Below, in pieces: positions 63,903-64,000 of a DNA stretch of 64,000 bases. Source of the stretch: Anthoceros angustus (lineage: Eukaryota > Streptophyta > Anthocerotopsida > Anthocerotales > Anthocerotaceae); the NCBI GenBank assembly GCA_010909165.1, contig VJWM01000003.1:1-64000 (forward strand). The letters run 5' to 3'. Under the pieces are notes generated by a model. It made no database searches, was not told the DNA's origin, and saw only the letters and a program-made list of their open reading frames with translations. Numbering within the stretch: the stretch's first letter is position 1; each line of letters begins with the position of its first letter. The position numbers and the translations under genes were made by a program.

Positions 63903-64000
63903 TCGAAGATGCCTGGACCGATGATGTCGCCTAAAACTTGCATAAGCCGGTTGTCGAAATTCCTTAGGCTAGACAAGAAAACTGGGGAGGGGGCAACCGT

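Overview
The window looks like repeat-dense nuclear DNA of a streptophyte, most likely a seed-free land plant or a close algal relative. The evidence is spliceosomal-type introns, an intact plant SABATH-type methyltransferase gene, pentatricopeptide-repeat (PPR) fragments of the land-plant plant-editing type including an E-domain, LRR-Roc-COR (ROCO) GTPase fragments, and Ty3/gypsy, PIF/Harbinger, TIR/MITE and LINE-type mobile DNA. The species cannot be named from the sequence. Almost every protein-coding region is broken by frameshifts or stops; the SABATH gene at 40651-41796 is the only gene that reads cleanly from end to end.

Layout. (1) 1-4947: the right part of an LTR with a TATA box, then a degraded Ty3/gypsy pol (reverse transcriptase, RNase H, integrase) ending in a chromo/GPY-like tail and a broken PHD-finger-like segment. 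(2) 4948-17024: a stretch of about 12 kb bounded by 36-nt perfect inverted repeats. It carries, on the minus strand, a decayed gene resembling DUF7869-type mobile-element proteins. On the plus strand it carries a decayed, intron-bearing gene whose 3' part is a beta-class (N4/N6-type) DNA methyltransferase, present as two tandem 939-bp copies. GC-rich arrays built on GGCGCC-GCATGC palindromes lie inside it. (3) 15070-18178: a 1.55-kb tandem duplication that runs across the right end of that element. (4) 19360-26054: a second Ty3/gypsy element with a C5-cytosine DNA methyltransferase domain between the protease-like region and reverse transcriptase, a PHD-finger-like tail after integrase, an AT-hook segment and a 3' ORF. 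(5) 26060-28374: its probable 3' LTR, enlarged by internal tandem repeats of about 860 bp and matching the LTR piece at 1-357. (6) 29076-32569: a PIF/Harbinger element with both partner genes (SANT/trihelix-like ORF1 and DDE transposase) and 24-nt TIRs. (7) 32576-39660, 46690-49760 and 55970-58330: three decayed copies of a ROCO gene, separated by segmental duplications and PPR fragments. (8) 40651-41796: SABATH methyltransferase. (9) 43040-44480: a TIR element full of tandem repeats, followed by a pair of candidate C/D-box snoRNAs. (10) 50200-60200: PPR and ROCO debris and shared duplications. (11) 60204-60863: a hairpin-like MITE. (12) 62800-63902: a minus-strand LINE-like remnant.

The most interesting theme is self-modifying mobile DNA. 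Two unrelated DNA methyltransferase classes (a C5 type in a retrotransposon and an N4/N6 type in a TIR-bounded element) sit within 8 kb of each other. The retroelement adds chromatin-reading modules (PHD, AT-hook). Retrotransposon-borne C5 methyltransferases are already known from charophytes and dinoflagellates. I know of no described TIR element carrying an N4/N6 enzyme of this kind. All calls come from reading translations by eye; no database search or alignment was run.
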